Of a stretch of 61,646 nucleotides of DNA, positions 24,373 to 35,608 are shown piece after piece (within the stretch, counting starts at the first letter, position 1; each line of letters opens with the position of its first letter). The position numbers were made by a program, and so were the translations under genes. Source of the DNA: Gnetum montanum. Lineage: Eukaryota; Streptophyta; Gnetopsida; Gnetales; Gnetaceae. The notes beneath the pieces were generated by a model, which worked only from the letters and a program-made list of their open reading frames with translations, ran no database searches and was not told the origin of the DNA. The stretch spans positions 1,871,063-1,932,708 of the forward strand of contig MNCI01012628.1 in assembly GCA_015680685.1 (NCBI GenBank), written 5' to 3'.

Positions 24373-24414
24373 TGGTGAGATAATAGCATGAGATTCTTTA
24401 AGCCTACTAAATTT
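24296..24414. repeat. Long imperfect hairpin
   Basis: Arms of about 36 nt (24296-24332 and 24376-24414) pair around GGATTAAAGAATCTTGTGCT and AGCATGAGATTCTTTAAGCC, with a loop of about 44 nt. Size and shape would fit a small foldback transposon remnant or a small-RNA precursor. Nothing in the sequence decides between them. Confidence 0.6.
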
Positions 24415-25644
24415 CAATTATTAAATCAACTCAAATCAAGTCCAAATTTTGCAAGGAGGTATATTGTTCAAAGAGGTTCATATCAATTATTTAATCCCTC
24501 CATTACTTTCTCAAATAAACTAAACAATCTTATCTAAGATTGCTTTTTTGGGTTAGATTTGAATCATCTAATAAATTCCAATTAATTTAAGATTTTACAA
24601 ACTTATAGGTCGTAGAATGAGCTTTTCAACTAGCCCAAGATCAACTTAACATTCACTTGACTTGTGAAGTTATCATAATTACAAAATAAAAAATTTAAAT
24701 TTTTTAATAATTGGGTCACCCCTGTTAATTAGGTTGCCTTCTCTGTTCTGCATTAGGCTCAGTCCAGTGGCCTCATTTAGTGGGTTATCCCACTTTGAAA
24801 TTCATCAAAACACTTAACAATTACTAGAGTTAATGCCATTTTAAGAATGAGCATTAGTCTAATATGTAATAGTCCATATTGGGCCAATTGCAAACTAACA
24901 TGAAAATGCCGCAACATTCTGACATGCTGGCTAAGAATTCTAGAAGTCTACACAAGCATTGCGTAGTGTTAATTAGGAACTAATGTTAATATGGATATCA
25001 ATGAAGAATATAGATAGAAAACTTGGCATAATGCATGGTGGCAGATGTACACCAAAAAGTACTTGGTATACACCTACATAGAGGAAAATTACCACAGATA
25101 ATTCAACAGTGGAGAACTGGGCACCCCAACTTAATTCAAAACCAAGTCATCTTGTTAGGCATATGGGACTAGATTGCTATAGAAGAATCTCTCTGTAAGC
25201 AAATTTCTTCTACTTTCATTTCATTGTTTCACTGTACTTATAGCCATCGATGATGGTTGCATTAGTTTACATATTCAGTTACTTGAACATGTCATAAGAA
25301 TATGAGAAAACAGAGTATCCAGAAACTCCGAGTAGCGGTGCAACCCATCTCCCTCAAAAGCTGTTGTGTCCACAAAAGAGAGAAGCATTGAGACTTACTA
25401 TCCTACACAATGGGCCAGTTAAAACAGGAAATCTGCTGCCAACGATTTAACTCAGAACCATTTCACATGAGTTCTTAAACTTTCATGAGAAAGAAACGCA
25501 ATAGTCTTAATTCTCCAAAACTATACAATAAAAAACTGTGCATAAAGAGTCTTTGATCAGATGTATAGCTTAATTATTCCATGGCCTACAATGGTCAAAC
25601 GAACAGTTTAATGTTGGGCCATCAGCAATAGCTTTCATCCTGTT

Positions 25645-26174
25645 TCAATGAAAGAAGAACTTTGCAATATCTGGTTCACCTCTGAATGCACAACTCCTCA
25701 TATCAGCTGCATCACTCCCCACACCTCCAGAAAAATGATATAGAATAAGAGTTGGCACAGAAAATGATTTCAACTGATCAGGAGACCTTAAGAGGTCTAC
25801 CAGAAGCTCTGTACAATTATACATGACCAGTAACGATGTACGCTTGTCAGGATCTGTCTGAAGAACTGCCCAGCCATCCACATGCAGACCCTGAGAACAC
25901 AAATTTATTTCAATATCAGACCATAGAAAAGAATGATAACAGCAGACAAGAGTCTTTTGAAAAGGTGTTAATATTGCAGTTGTTTCACTTCTAAATTGAA
26001 ATGGTAAAACCATAAAAAATTAAAACCGTTGTAATATTATTCCCGGCGATTAGACAAAGAAAGCCCAAAGCTGAGGAGAGAAGGCTCCCCAAACCCAACC
26101 TGGACCAGCACTTCCAAATCTTCTACAGCCTGGGTAAGCTCAGCATTTAGCCTGGCTTCCTGTGACACCCTGTT
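25645..26174 (-). CDS. C-terminal two exons of an unrecognised host gene
   Basis: Two exons can be read. Exon n-1 is 26174-26100: 25 codons, after acceptor CCATAG and before donor GTTGGG, starting NRVSQEARLNAEL and ending VEDLEVLVQ. Exon n is 25890-25645: acceptor TTCTCAG, 81 codons plus stop, beginning GLHVDGWAVLQTDPDKRTSL and ending EPDIAKFFFH. Both junctions are phase 0, and codon use looks like a conserved protein, with no internal stop. The first exon is helical and Glu/Ala-rich; the second is mixed alpha/beta without transmembrane segments. I do not recognise the family. The upstream exons should lie above 26174 but I could not find them; they may be beyond the repeats or lost. It converges with SLD5, and its 3' end is 4.3 kb away. 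Confidence 0.68.
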
Positions 26175-29100
26175 CTATGGAATAAGAGTTAACATTTGAA
26201 GCCCTTGAAATACTAGCTGAAATGCAAGGCTGAAATTTTTTTCCAATAGTTAATCAATCATTATAAATCCAATCTTGCATTTAGGCCAGTACTGACAACA
26301 CTCAATTCAGCATAGAAAATAAACTATAAACACAGAAAATTATCAAATGCAAATAGCAGCCCAATGATTTAACAGGAAGAGAATGCCAATATGACCATTG
26401 ACATCTTGTAATAGACACAATGCATCCAAAGTGCAGTACAAAAGTCAGAACAGATAAGCTTGAAATCATATCCATAGCCTCCTACTTCAGCAACAAACTA
26501 ACAAATTCAATTAGGTTACCTTAGGAATTTTAAATTATGCAGAGTTAACATAATCAGTCATATGGAAAGTAAATTATATGGAATCATATTATCCATCAAC
26601 TTAATATATTGCAAATTAAAATACAAGAATAGTATAGCAGCTAAGAAACCATATCCATATCTATTCACGATATTTTATGATACAATATCCATGGCTTGGC
26701 AAGCAGGAAAATCAGAGATCCGACTGAACATGTTAATATTCTTGTTTAAGCCAACAACTGGCTAGCAAGAACAAGGATCATTTGTACAGTAATTCATAAA
26801 TCATATTATAGAAATTCTTAACAAAGGCAACCACAACAAACAACAATCAATAAACCATAATACGTATAAGTTGCTAACTCTCTAATATTAGTGTACGTAA
26901 TATCATGTGTAGCTGTTAAAGAACATCCAAAACTAGCTAGGTTGCTTTCTTTCCTGTAGCAATGCTATGAAAGCTTTAAATTCGCATACAAAATATACAT
27001 GAGCCAAAAGTTGAAGATTTATCATAGAAAGTTGTATTCTAATTCTTCCAACACAGTTCCTGCATCTTTAATTTTAGTTTCAACTGGTACTGATTTTTTG
27101 AAATAAAAGACAATAGCTGGTGTAAAAATCTATGTAAGATTCCTCTAATACAATGCACAGATCTGATTTCCTTTTTGTTTAATGATCAAATTCTGATTTT
27201 TCTCATACCATAAAAGAAATATATTTTAATATAGTTTATCAACTACTTTGTTCAGCCAAATAGTTGACCACAAGAAACATATGAAATAGTAGTTTCAATT
27301 CCATTCAATGACATTATAACATTTTACTTTTTCTTTAACAACATTTACAATACAAAATTATTTCAAATACAACGCAAATATAAAATAAGCATCAAAGTAA
27401 AAATCATACTAGATCATCACTACAAATCCAAATCCAAACTATCTTAAAATCAATAATGCAACCACTCTTCCAGCTCTAGCCTTTGTTCATGAAGGAAAAT
27501 ATACAAAAATTCATGGGTAATCCTACCAAGCTAAACAAAGGTTTAATTGTTACCAATATAATAGTTTGCTATATGTTTGGTCATAGAAAATGCGGCTATT
27601 CTTTTAAGGCTTTTTATACAACACAATAGCTATCCCATCTTAAAAGAAAAGATATGAAAAATTCATTGAGATTATATTCATCTGGTTTTCAAGAATCCAC
27701 AACCAATAATTGAGCAAAATCAGATCATGAAAATCTATAGGTTGAAAAAAATATTTAAATTAGAGTTTTTGTGTAGCAGCCCCTTTGCTCAATAAATTGT
27801 AGAAAGATAAGTAAATCACAACTAAGAAGGTCTTAGTATAAGTTTAAGAATTTCACAAGTTAGTGAATCATTAAAAAAATCCCACAATAAGTTCTAAGGA
27901 AAGAAAATCAAGGCAAGACTTGAGAAATCTTGAAATGCCAATACTCAACAATTCACTTCAAGGTTTACAAAATCAAGATGGGTTAGGATGCTCTTACCAA
28001 TCCTCATATCAGAGAGCCATAGCCCTTATTGGCAAATCTTTATGTCAAACTGTCCCAAATCTGTATGGGTGTTCTCAAGTCTCTTTGGAAACAACTCTCA
28101 TCTAAGTCATTTAACCTTGAAAGTGTAATGCCAAGTGGAGAGATTCATAAACCTAGGCTTCAATAATCCAAGATCTCGAAATAAAATTAGATTCAGGTAG
28201 CATTTAAGATGGTGAAAGAATTTTAAAAATAATGTCATATTTTAACCACAAGTAAAGCAAGGGAGGAACTATGCATTTAGTCTTCAAACCCCTTTTGAAT
28301 AGGCCCTTTTTCCTAGCCATCAAGTTTTGTTTATAATTTTCCATTGTTTTAATATTGCAATCTTTCACATTCTCTATTGTTGTTGCTATTATTATTATTT
28401 TAGTTTGCTTGTGTAAGGTTGAAGCTATACTCATAGTACTATAGTTGTTGCTACAATCTTTCTTTCTCCTTTCCTCTCCCTTGCCCTCTCTCCTCTTTCT
28501 CTCTCAGCCTACCCCTTCTTTATTCACTTCCATTTTGGTTTTGGTCTCCATTTCTTTACTATAATTGATTACCTATGGTAGTTACATTTTTTAAATAGAT
28601 CCAAAATAAGGTCTTAGGTTAAATCTTCCCTAAAGCCACCCAAAAAAGAAAAGAATTAAAGAATATATATCCCTTCTAATGAAGAGGACATTGGTTCAAT
28701 TCCTTGCAAGATAAAATATACACTTTTTTATCTCTTTTTTTTTTTTTAAGCAAACTCACTCTAATCTTTATTCCACTAGAATTCTCTCATAAAATAAAAC
28801 CATAATGTATAATGGATAAGAGTTTCATGAGCAAGAGGAAAATATAAATTAAAATATTAACATATAAAAATACCTTTTCCTTCAAATACTTGGTGATATA
28901 ACTAGTGATGCATCGTCTTATAAGCATCGAAAGATCATCATGTGACCTTTCTATAGCTATCAAAGAGGAGATTTTGTTTTTGATTTAAGTAATTTTATTC
29001 CTTGAAAAGATCATTTAAGAAAGTAACATAGTCAATCTTGATTCGTAGGTTAGGTTCCTTTACTTTTTCATTTTATTTTTTTTTGCATTTACACACTACA

Positions 29101-29595
29101 AAATAAAAAGTGATGGACCATACCTATTATAACCTTTTTCTTTTCTTTCTAAATTTGATTGCTCAATACTTGGCATTCACACAATAGTGCCTAGAGATAA
29201 CGAATGTTAAACTTATATGAAAATACAATAAAGCATGTACATGAGATGTCCATATTGAAAAATATATAGTTCACAAAGAAATATTATAATCAATTTAAAA
29301 AATCATGTTGATGCACACAAGCCATGTAACACATGAATAATCAAAACATAGTAGCAATCCTTCTCTTCTTGATATTTCTTTTATTCATTCTATTAATAGA
29401 TACTAAATCAACAAGCACTACATATTCTATGCAACCATGGTAGTACACAATAACACATAAATACAACTCAAATTTAATTACTAAGAGGAATGATGGATCA
29501 TTCAACCAAATGAACCAATCACCAACGCATCATTTAACTAATGCGTATAAGATGTGTCATTCAACACATAGGTCATGATCATATTAACAATAGTC
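26175..29595. other. AT-rich stretch, no gene recognised (probable intron or intergenic)
   Basis: If the minus-strand gene is real, at least part of this is its intron. The stretch has a CT-rich microsatellite near 28460-28505 and poly(T) near 28730. Open frames here are short and without motifs. Confidence 0.5.
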
Positions 29596-29975
29596 AAATC
29601 CATCATAATTATGCAATCATCGATATATCGACAAGTCAACACTAAATCATACAAATCATCAAGCACATCAACAACACCTAAATTCATCAATACAAGCACA
29701 TCAATAATACTTAATTCTATCACCATCATCAAATCATAGATAGATCCATAAATCAACATCAAATGATATAAATCATAAATATGATCACATTAAGAAAACT
29801 CAAATCCATCACCATAGTCAAATCATAAAGAAATTTACAAATTAATACCAAAGGATACAAATTGCAAGTGCATGCTTAACACTACTCAAGTCCATCATAA
29901 TTATAAAATCATAGGTAAATCTACAAATTAGATTCAAACTATATGCATCATCATAATAAATAATACTCACAATTA
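29596..29975. repeat. Minisatellite, ~88-bp unit, about four copies
   Basis: The block AAATCCATCATAATTATG..AATCATCG..ACAAGTCAACACTAAATCATA recurs in drifted form at about 29596, 29713, 29802 and 29888, with spacings of 117, 89 and 86. The first unit carries an extra ~30-bp partial copy. The array ends about 50 bp before TGTAATGACCC (minus strand, 30028), which looks like the start of a chromovirus-type LTR. The array may therefore lie inside an old LTR. Confidence 0.7.
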
Positions 29976-30389
29976 TAACTCTAAACATCAAGATAGAAAC
30001 CTACGTAAAATTGGGTCATTACACTTCCACATCCTTCTTCAAATTGTCCTCCACCTCCCTACTTTTCCTCTGAAGCTATTCCTGGAATTCAACTTCAAGT
30101 TTGGTTTGTAGCTAGGTTTTCACTACTTCCAATGTATTCATTTTATTCTCTTTTCTAGTATTATGGTTTGAATAGTCTTCTGATACCTCAGGACTACTAA
30201 TACGTAGGGGAACCTAGGGGTCTAGGAAGTAGAGGTCCCATCATGGCAAAAGGAAGTGATTATAGAACTGAGGGCTCTTAACTTTATTGATAACTTACCT
30301 TGGGTGGTAATAAATAAAAGCTGCATACTTGGTAATTGTTGCAAGGATAGAGCTGGCCAAGAGAATTCTTCTACTAGAAAATTTGTAAC

Positions 30390-30720
30390 ATGTGAATCTG
30401 ACAAGCATTTCTACTAGCTTTAGTAGTAGCAAAAAATAATTTGGTGTTACTGTCCCCATCTTTTAGCAACCTATTTTATGAATGTTCCTTCCAATAGTAT
30501 TCTTTATCTTAAAAAAGAGTTTGACATTCTTGAAGGACTTCTAATTCTTCCCCCATCAAGTCTAAACATTATTCTTAAAGAGATTGAATCTTATTGAGAT
30601 AATGGATGTTCTACTTCTTAAGAAATTTAAATGAATATTTTTCATATTTGAAATGAGCTTTGATGTCTCTTTTGACCTAACTCAAAGCCTATTTGAGAAA
30701 ATCTCTTAGGTCTTAGCAAT
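30390..30720 (-). pseudogene. LINE fragment
   Basis: On the minus strand a degenerate frame reads YYWKEHS, then a stop, then NRLLKDGDSNTKLFFATTKA. This resembles the W-x-K-x-GDxNTxFFH block just before the reverse transcriptase domain of plant L1 elements. Upstream, AHFKYEKYSFKFL fits the preceding helical region. Stops are frequent, and no endonuclease or RT core was found nearby. The family A solo LTR at 30956 lies next to it. Confidence 0.5.
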
Positions 30721-30955
30721 TGGGCTACTTGGTCCTGGCTTTAGTAACTATGGCTTTTAGCTAGGATTGTTGCAATCATACATTCAAACTTAAACAAAAA
30801 GTACTATCTTCTATCCCCTTACTATAGATCGAGAACTAGAAGTAGGGACCTATGATTGAAAATCCTATGTTCAATAGCAATGAGAGAAAATTAAGAATGA
30901 AGTAGTAGTAAGAAACATATTCATACCTTATCAATCTATGAAAGTACTGTGTTAG

Positions 30956-31874
30956 TGATGAGACGCGATATGCACAAGCCGCGATATCGCATCCCCTGCA
31001 ATATTGCGGTCCGCCGCCAAATCTATAAATAAGAGGCGACACTCCCCTCATTTGCATATAGAGGTTAGAAGTAGTGAAGCTCTGGCGGATTGATCACCCC
31101 AGAGATAGAATATTTTCCATGTGCCCGTAGTAGGAGTCCCCCAAGTGAACAGTTCTTTATTTGAGCAGCTTTGTACTTGAACACAAGTTGTGTACGGCAA
31201 TAAAGACGAGCTTTGTGGATAAACCTTGCAGTACATGGATAGGTTTATTTAATGTTATTTACTAATTTCCTAGTAGCGCGGCATGAGTACGACTTGGTTA
31301 CGAGCATTGACGAATGTGTACGGCTAACCAAGAAATCAGCTACTCATCGTGATTAGATTCTCTCACCCTTATCTCCCAGAACGTGGGACGAGTACGACTT
31401 GACTACGAGCATCTACGGATGTGTATGGCTAGTCAAGGAATCGGCTGCTCGTCACACTTAGGCTAGTTAGGTGCCTTAGTATGACCGCTTCAAGCACATG
31501 CGTTACGTGTGGTAATCCCAGTAACGATTAGCGTTTGGTAGCCACAGTTGCACAGTTCAGGGTGTGTACGGTAAGTGGGAATGGATGCTGACGCTAGTTA
31601 ATTTAGACTTAGGACATTAGTTAGAGTAGTTAGTTCTATCAACCCTTCACCCCTTAGCATAGGAGATAAACCTGAAAAGACCAAAAAAATCATATACCTC
31701 AGACTTACTTAACCATACACCATGACAACAACAAGTAAGTCTGGGAAGACAACGATTAATTAACCCCAAGTGTTCCTTGTGGCGTTTAGGCATTTAGTCT
31801 GCGGAGTTCGATCAGATTGTGCGTGCTACACTCGTTTCGTATGGTTGAGTGGAGGGATACCTCGCCACTCATCA
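30956..31874 (+). mobile_element. Solo LTR, family A
   Basis: This 919-bp LTR runs from TGATGAGACGCG to CGCCACTCATCA. The flanks GTTAG (30951-30955) and GTTAA (31875-31879) agree in 4 of 5 bases. U3 holds GCGATATCGC palindromes, the TATA box CTATAAATAAGAGGC is at about 31023, and AATAAAGACGAG is at 31199. About 650 nt of U5 follow, with three structured units. No internal domain is present. Confidence 0.92.
31277..31600 (+). other. Three structured U5 units (clearest copies)
   Basis: Unit a is 31277-31351: P1 CGCG..ATGAG/CTCAT..CGTG, P2 CTTGGTTA/TAACCAAG, P3 CATT-GACG-AATG. Unit b is 31383-31457: P1 GACGAG (31387) with CTCGTC (31448), P2 CTTGACTA (31398) with TAGTCAAG (31430), P3 CATC-TACG-GATG (31410-31421). 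Unit c is about 31475-31600: P2 CCGCTT/AAGTGG with an extended P3. Between units a and b, P2 changes at two positions on both strands (GG/CC to GA-C type), and P1 and P3 also change in step. The loops GTACGA, CGAGC, GTGTAYGGC and RAATCRGCT stay constant. All lie after the AATAAA signal, so in U5. Confidence 0.8.
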
Positions 31875-34642
31875 GTTAACTCCCCTTTGCTTATTGCTTT
31901 AACTAAATTTGTATCCTTGAATATCCAAATTAGTCAAATAAAAATCAATAGGATTTGATAACATTCTTAAATATCTTATGGATTAGTGTCTCCTCCTTTA
32001 GATTTTTCCCAACTATGTAGGTGTTGATTAAAGTATTTAGCAATAATCTATTAATCATGATTTTATTGCTTTCTACTAAGCAAATTTAGCTTTTACAGTT
32101 GATATATTTAAATTTATGAACTCTAAAAATTTGTGATCTAGAGGTTGGATCTCGACAAGATAAATTCATACTTCAATTAATCTATCAATCATAGTTTTGT
32201 TTCTTTTCACTAAGCAAACTTAGCTTTGATAGTAGATCTATCCAATCATATGAACTATAAAAATTTATGATGTGGAGGTTGGATCCTAACAAAAATAAAG
32301 TCATAGTTCAATCAGAGTTGATAAGATGTTTAATGGAAATTTTATATATTTATATAAGTCCAAATGCATAGAATTATTTGTGTGCACTTAAACCTATAGT
32401 TTAGGCATGTTTTAGTATATGTTGATACATCATTGACACTTCCTCATATGGTAGATTGCCTCACCTAGTATATTACCTTACCTTGTACATTGTCTTATGT
32501 GGTTCGTTGTCTTACCTTGTGAAAGGACTACAACCACAAACCCATTAAAGGGTGGATATGTATGTTATGAAAAATATTTACCTAAGATTAGTAGCCCAAA
32601 TTGTAGGTGTAGTCCGAATCATAGTTGTGTTGGATATTATGGCTAGATTAAAAGTTAAATTACATAAGCATGCTAATGTGGACGAAGTTAATACAAGTCT
32701 CCAATTTCAAATGGATGTGAACAATGTTGAATGTAAGATTCAATCTTCTGATGTTGTTGAAGTCTTTGTGCAAGAAAGTATGAGAACAAAAAATACTTTA
32801 GTAGATATTAAATCAAAAGATAATGTTAGGTCTTAAGGATTTAAAAAATAAAGTTGTTAAGGTAGTTGTGAAAGTAGTTATATTTTGAGGCAGTACATTG
32901 GTGCCAACAAGATCAAACACATTAAGATGGGGGATCCATCCTATTAGGGATGTATCAATAATTACCCTTAGCTTCATATGCAAACATTTGGTAATGCTTG
33001 CTACTTGGAGAGGATTGTCAGTAATTGGAAAAAGTTGTGATTGTTTCCTTGCACATTTATTGAACATGTTGAAACTTAGTACAAATATTTCTCCCAAGTT
33101 AATTCAATTGCAAGTGGACATGGTTTATAGGCTTTATGCCAAATTTCAAAACTATGTTCACATTAAAAACATTTTAAGAAAGATGACCATATGAAAGTAG
33201 GAGCCTTGTGAACATTTGAATGAGGCCATGAAGAGGTACATGAAAATTTCTTACTAATGTCCAAATCATGGCTTTTCCTAGAGAGAACAATTTATACACA
33301 TTATGAAGGGAGTAAGGTAGAAGACTAGAAAACATGTAGATATGTACATGATGGGTCAAGCTAAAAAAAGTCTATGACCCAAACCAAGGTGCTATTGGAC
33401 ATTGGTAAAGGGATGGAAAGTGAATGGCAGAAGAGATATAATGTAAATAAGCATACTTGTAAACCATAATAGAGGAGGAAAATCAAGAATGTTGAAGATA
33501 AACCTAAATCTCTTGATGTTATTTAGGTCCTAGTGCATGACCAAATTATAACCAAAAAGATATGGATGGATTGGGCTCACAAGGTGGACCGAGTATGAGA
33601 TGCGATAAGTGAGAAAATGAAAATTACGTTAATGACATTAAGGGTAAGGTGGTTGATGCTGTGGTGAAAGATGTTGCTTGTCCTCATCATAAGAAGAAGG
33701 ATACTAATGAGGAGAAGGCCAAAGTCTCTTCATTCAAGCATACTAAATAAGAAGAAGAAACTTTATCCTTTGATGATGAAGGTTTTTATGGTTATTTTAT
33801 GGACCTTCATGACTCACAGTGCTCCTTGGTCATGGCCCCTATGATTGATGAAATGGGATGTGCTAGGATGCCTTTGAAACCTAGATTTATGAGGAAAAAA
33901 AAAACACTTACCCAACCATATCTTATTAACTAGGTGGTGCATATCCATAACCATGATTGAACTTTAGATTGGTGTGAAGAATTATTATGTTCTTTGTGAC
34001 TCTAGCTTTGGAGTTAATATCATCTCATTATAATAGTACCTTGATTGGAAGCTTTCTTTTGTCAAGATTAACAACATTCATCTTGAGCCAGCAAACAAGT
34101 CTTACACTTATCCTACAAGATAAGTAAATGATGTCTTGACAACCTTGAAGGATTAGTTCTATCCTACTAATTTTCTTGTGATCAAATTAGATGGTAAAGT
34201 TGAAACCAATTTTCTAGCATCATGGAAGGGGCCTAGTTGAGCACCATTTATACTAGGCATTGTTTTCCAAGGCCTACACTTAAAATTAGTAAAAGGGGTA
34301 AGATAGAAAGGACTCGATACAGGCTAATATCATGTAGTCCTTTCAAATCTTATGGCAAACAAGCATATCTTCGCTATGTTACAAAGCATCTTTGTGTTGT
34401 GATCTAACTTGAAGAAAGACTTGTCTAGGATGCAACCAAGAAAATCTTAGAGAGTTTTCATAAGAAAAAAAAGGTACAAAGTTTTTTTTCAAGCTTTAAT
34501 CCATCATCAGTAAGACCTTTGATCTTTTTGCCTTACTAAAATTATCATTTGTAAATTTAGAATTCCTAGAAATAGACATGATTATTGTAGAAATTGAGTA
34601 CAATCCTAGGTTTGGGAAACTATTTATTTGTCTCAAAACATT
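31875..34642 (+). pseudogene. Old gypsy element: probable gag and protease region
   Basis: Here begins a highly decayed element that hosts the two insertions to the right. From about 33960 a frame reads IGVKNYYVLCDSSFGVNIIS, the plant gypsy protease core (CDxGAxVxxM in relatives). It continues through LEPANKSYTYPTR and VNDVLTTLKD to FYPTNFLVIKLD, and then APFILGIVF matches the conserved PxILGRPF. The gag assignment for 32.5-33.9 kb is weak: low-complexity charged sequence without a clear zinc knuckle. The left end of the element was not found. The frame is broken at 34643 by the family A insertion and resumes at 43062 with RT, so the insertion split the protease-RT junction. Confidence 0.65.
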
Positions 34643-35441
34643 TGATGAGTGGCAAGGTACCCCTACACTCAACCATACAAATACGAGCGTTGCACATGCG
34701 ATCTGGTCGAACTCCACAGACAAACTAGTTGTGGCATCTAGACAATTAGCCTTAGGTCGTAGTTCACTGTCTTCCCACTTGGACTAGTATTTGCTTTGTC
34801 ACGTATGGTTTAGTCTAGAGTGAGGTGTATGATGTGGTTTCTAATCTAATGCTAATCCTGAAGGCAATGGAAAGTAATATTTACTAATCTAGGAGAGAGA
34901 GGATGAGAGAATCTAAACTAGCCTAAGTGCAATGAGCATCCGTTCTTTGATTATCCATACACATCTTGGACTTCGTGCATGACTACCACTAGGATTACCA
35001 AGCACAAATCCTAGGTACACTACTGGGCTACCAAGTAGTCACATTTAAATGCTTGTAATCAAGTCATACTCATTCCGCGCTTTAACATGAGATAAGGGTG
35101 AGAGAGATTAACTAGGAAAGCAGTAAATAAAAATTAATTAAATGATTAATTAAACTAAGTGAATGCTGCAATGATGAAGTAATCTCGATCTTTATTGCTG
35201 GTCATGTGCGTGTCCAAGTATGTCACACTCGAATAAAGGATGTTGTACAATTACATTCACCATACTGCAGGCATACATGGAGAGGAAAAGGATTGAGAGA
35301 AAGAAATGAAAACACTTAAACTAAAATTGACTTACTGACTCCTAATTGATAACTAATCTGTCTACCTCTTATTTATAGATGAGGAGATAGGCTGCGATAT
35401 CGCGTACGTGATATTGCGGTCACCCGAATGACAACTCATCA
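34643..35441 (-). repeat. 3' LTR of the family A element
   Basis: It runs TGATGAGTGGC to CTCATCA, 799 bp. On the minus strand it has GATATCGCG palindromes, CTATAAATAAGAGGTAG and an AATAAAGATCGAG signal. The next bases (35442 on) are the polypurine tract, GTCGTGGGGGTA in element sense. Confidence 0.93.
34929..35078 (-). other. Structured U5 unit with extended P3
   Basis: On the minus strand, P1 is AATGAG/CTCATT, P2 is CTTGATTA/TAATCAAAG (one extra A), and P3 is built on CATTT with CTTGGTAGCCCAGTAG and CTTGGTAATCCTAGTGG modules. It matches the second unit of the LTR at 59839. The simple unit seen in other family A LTRs is missing here. Confidence 0.65.
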
Positions 35442-35608
35442 TACCCCCACGACTGAATAAAAACTCGTCCTCGAGTTACAGTGATTACACAGTGGATAGG
35501 TATGGGATTATTGGATGGTGAAAATGGGGTTATGCCGTAGTGTGGAATGAAAACAAAACAAAGACACAACATAAAAAAAATGTGCTACAACTACAAAATT
35601 TGTGGAAC

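Larger units (their letters stand above)
21363..25644. other. Intergenic region between convergent genes
   Basis: This stretch holds the 3' flanks of SLD5 and of the minus-strand gene ending at 25645. I recognise no protein gene. It contains a possible solo LTR (23536-24372) and a long hairpin (24296-24414). The rest is AT-rich and featureless to my eye. Confidence 0.6.

Noticed and set aside
31277-31460. Hammerhead ribozyme in the LTR (as in plant retrozymes)
   Set aside because: TGATGAG at LTR ends recalls part of the CUGAUGA core, but no GAAA partner or cleavage-site stem is arranged around it, and the U5 units lack the hammerhead core.
31277-31600. tRNA genes or tRNA-derived repeats in U5
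   Set aside because: Three stacked stems on one axis rather than a cloverleaf; no T-loop GGTTCGAAT and no B box.
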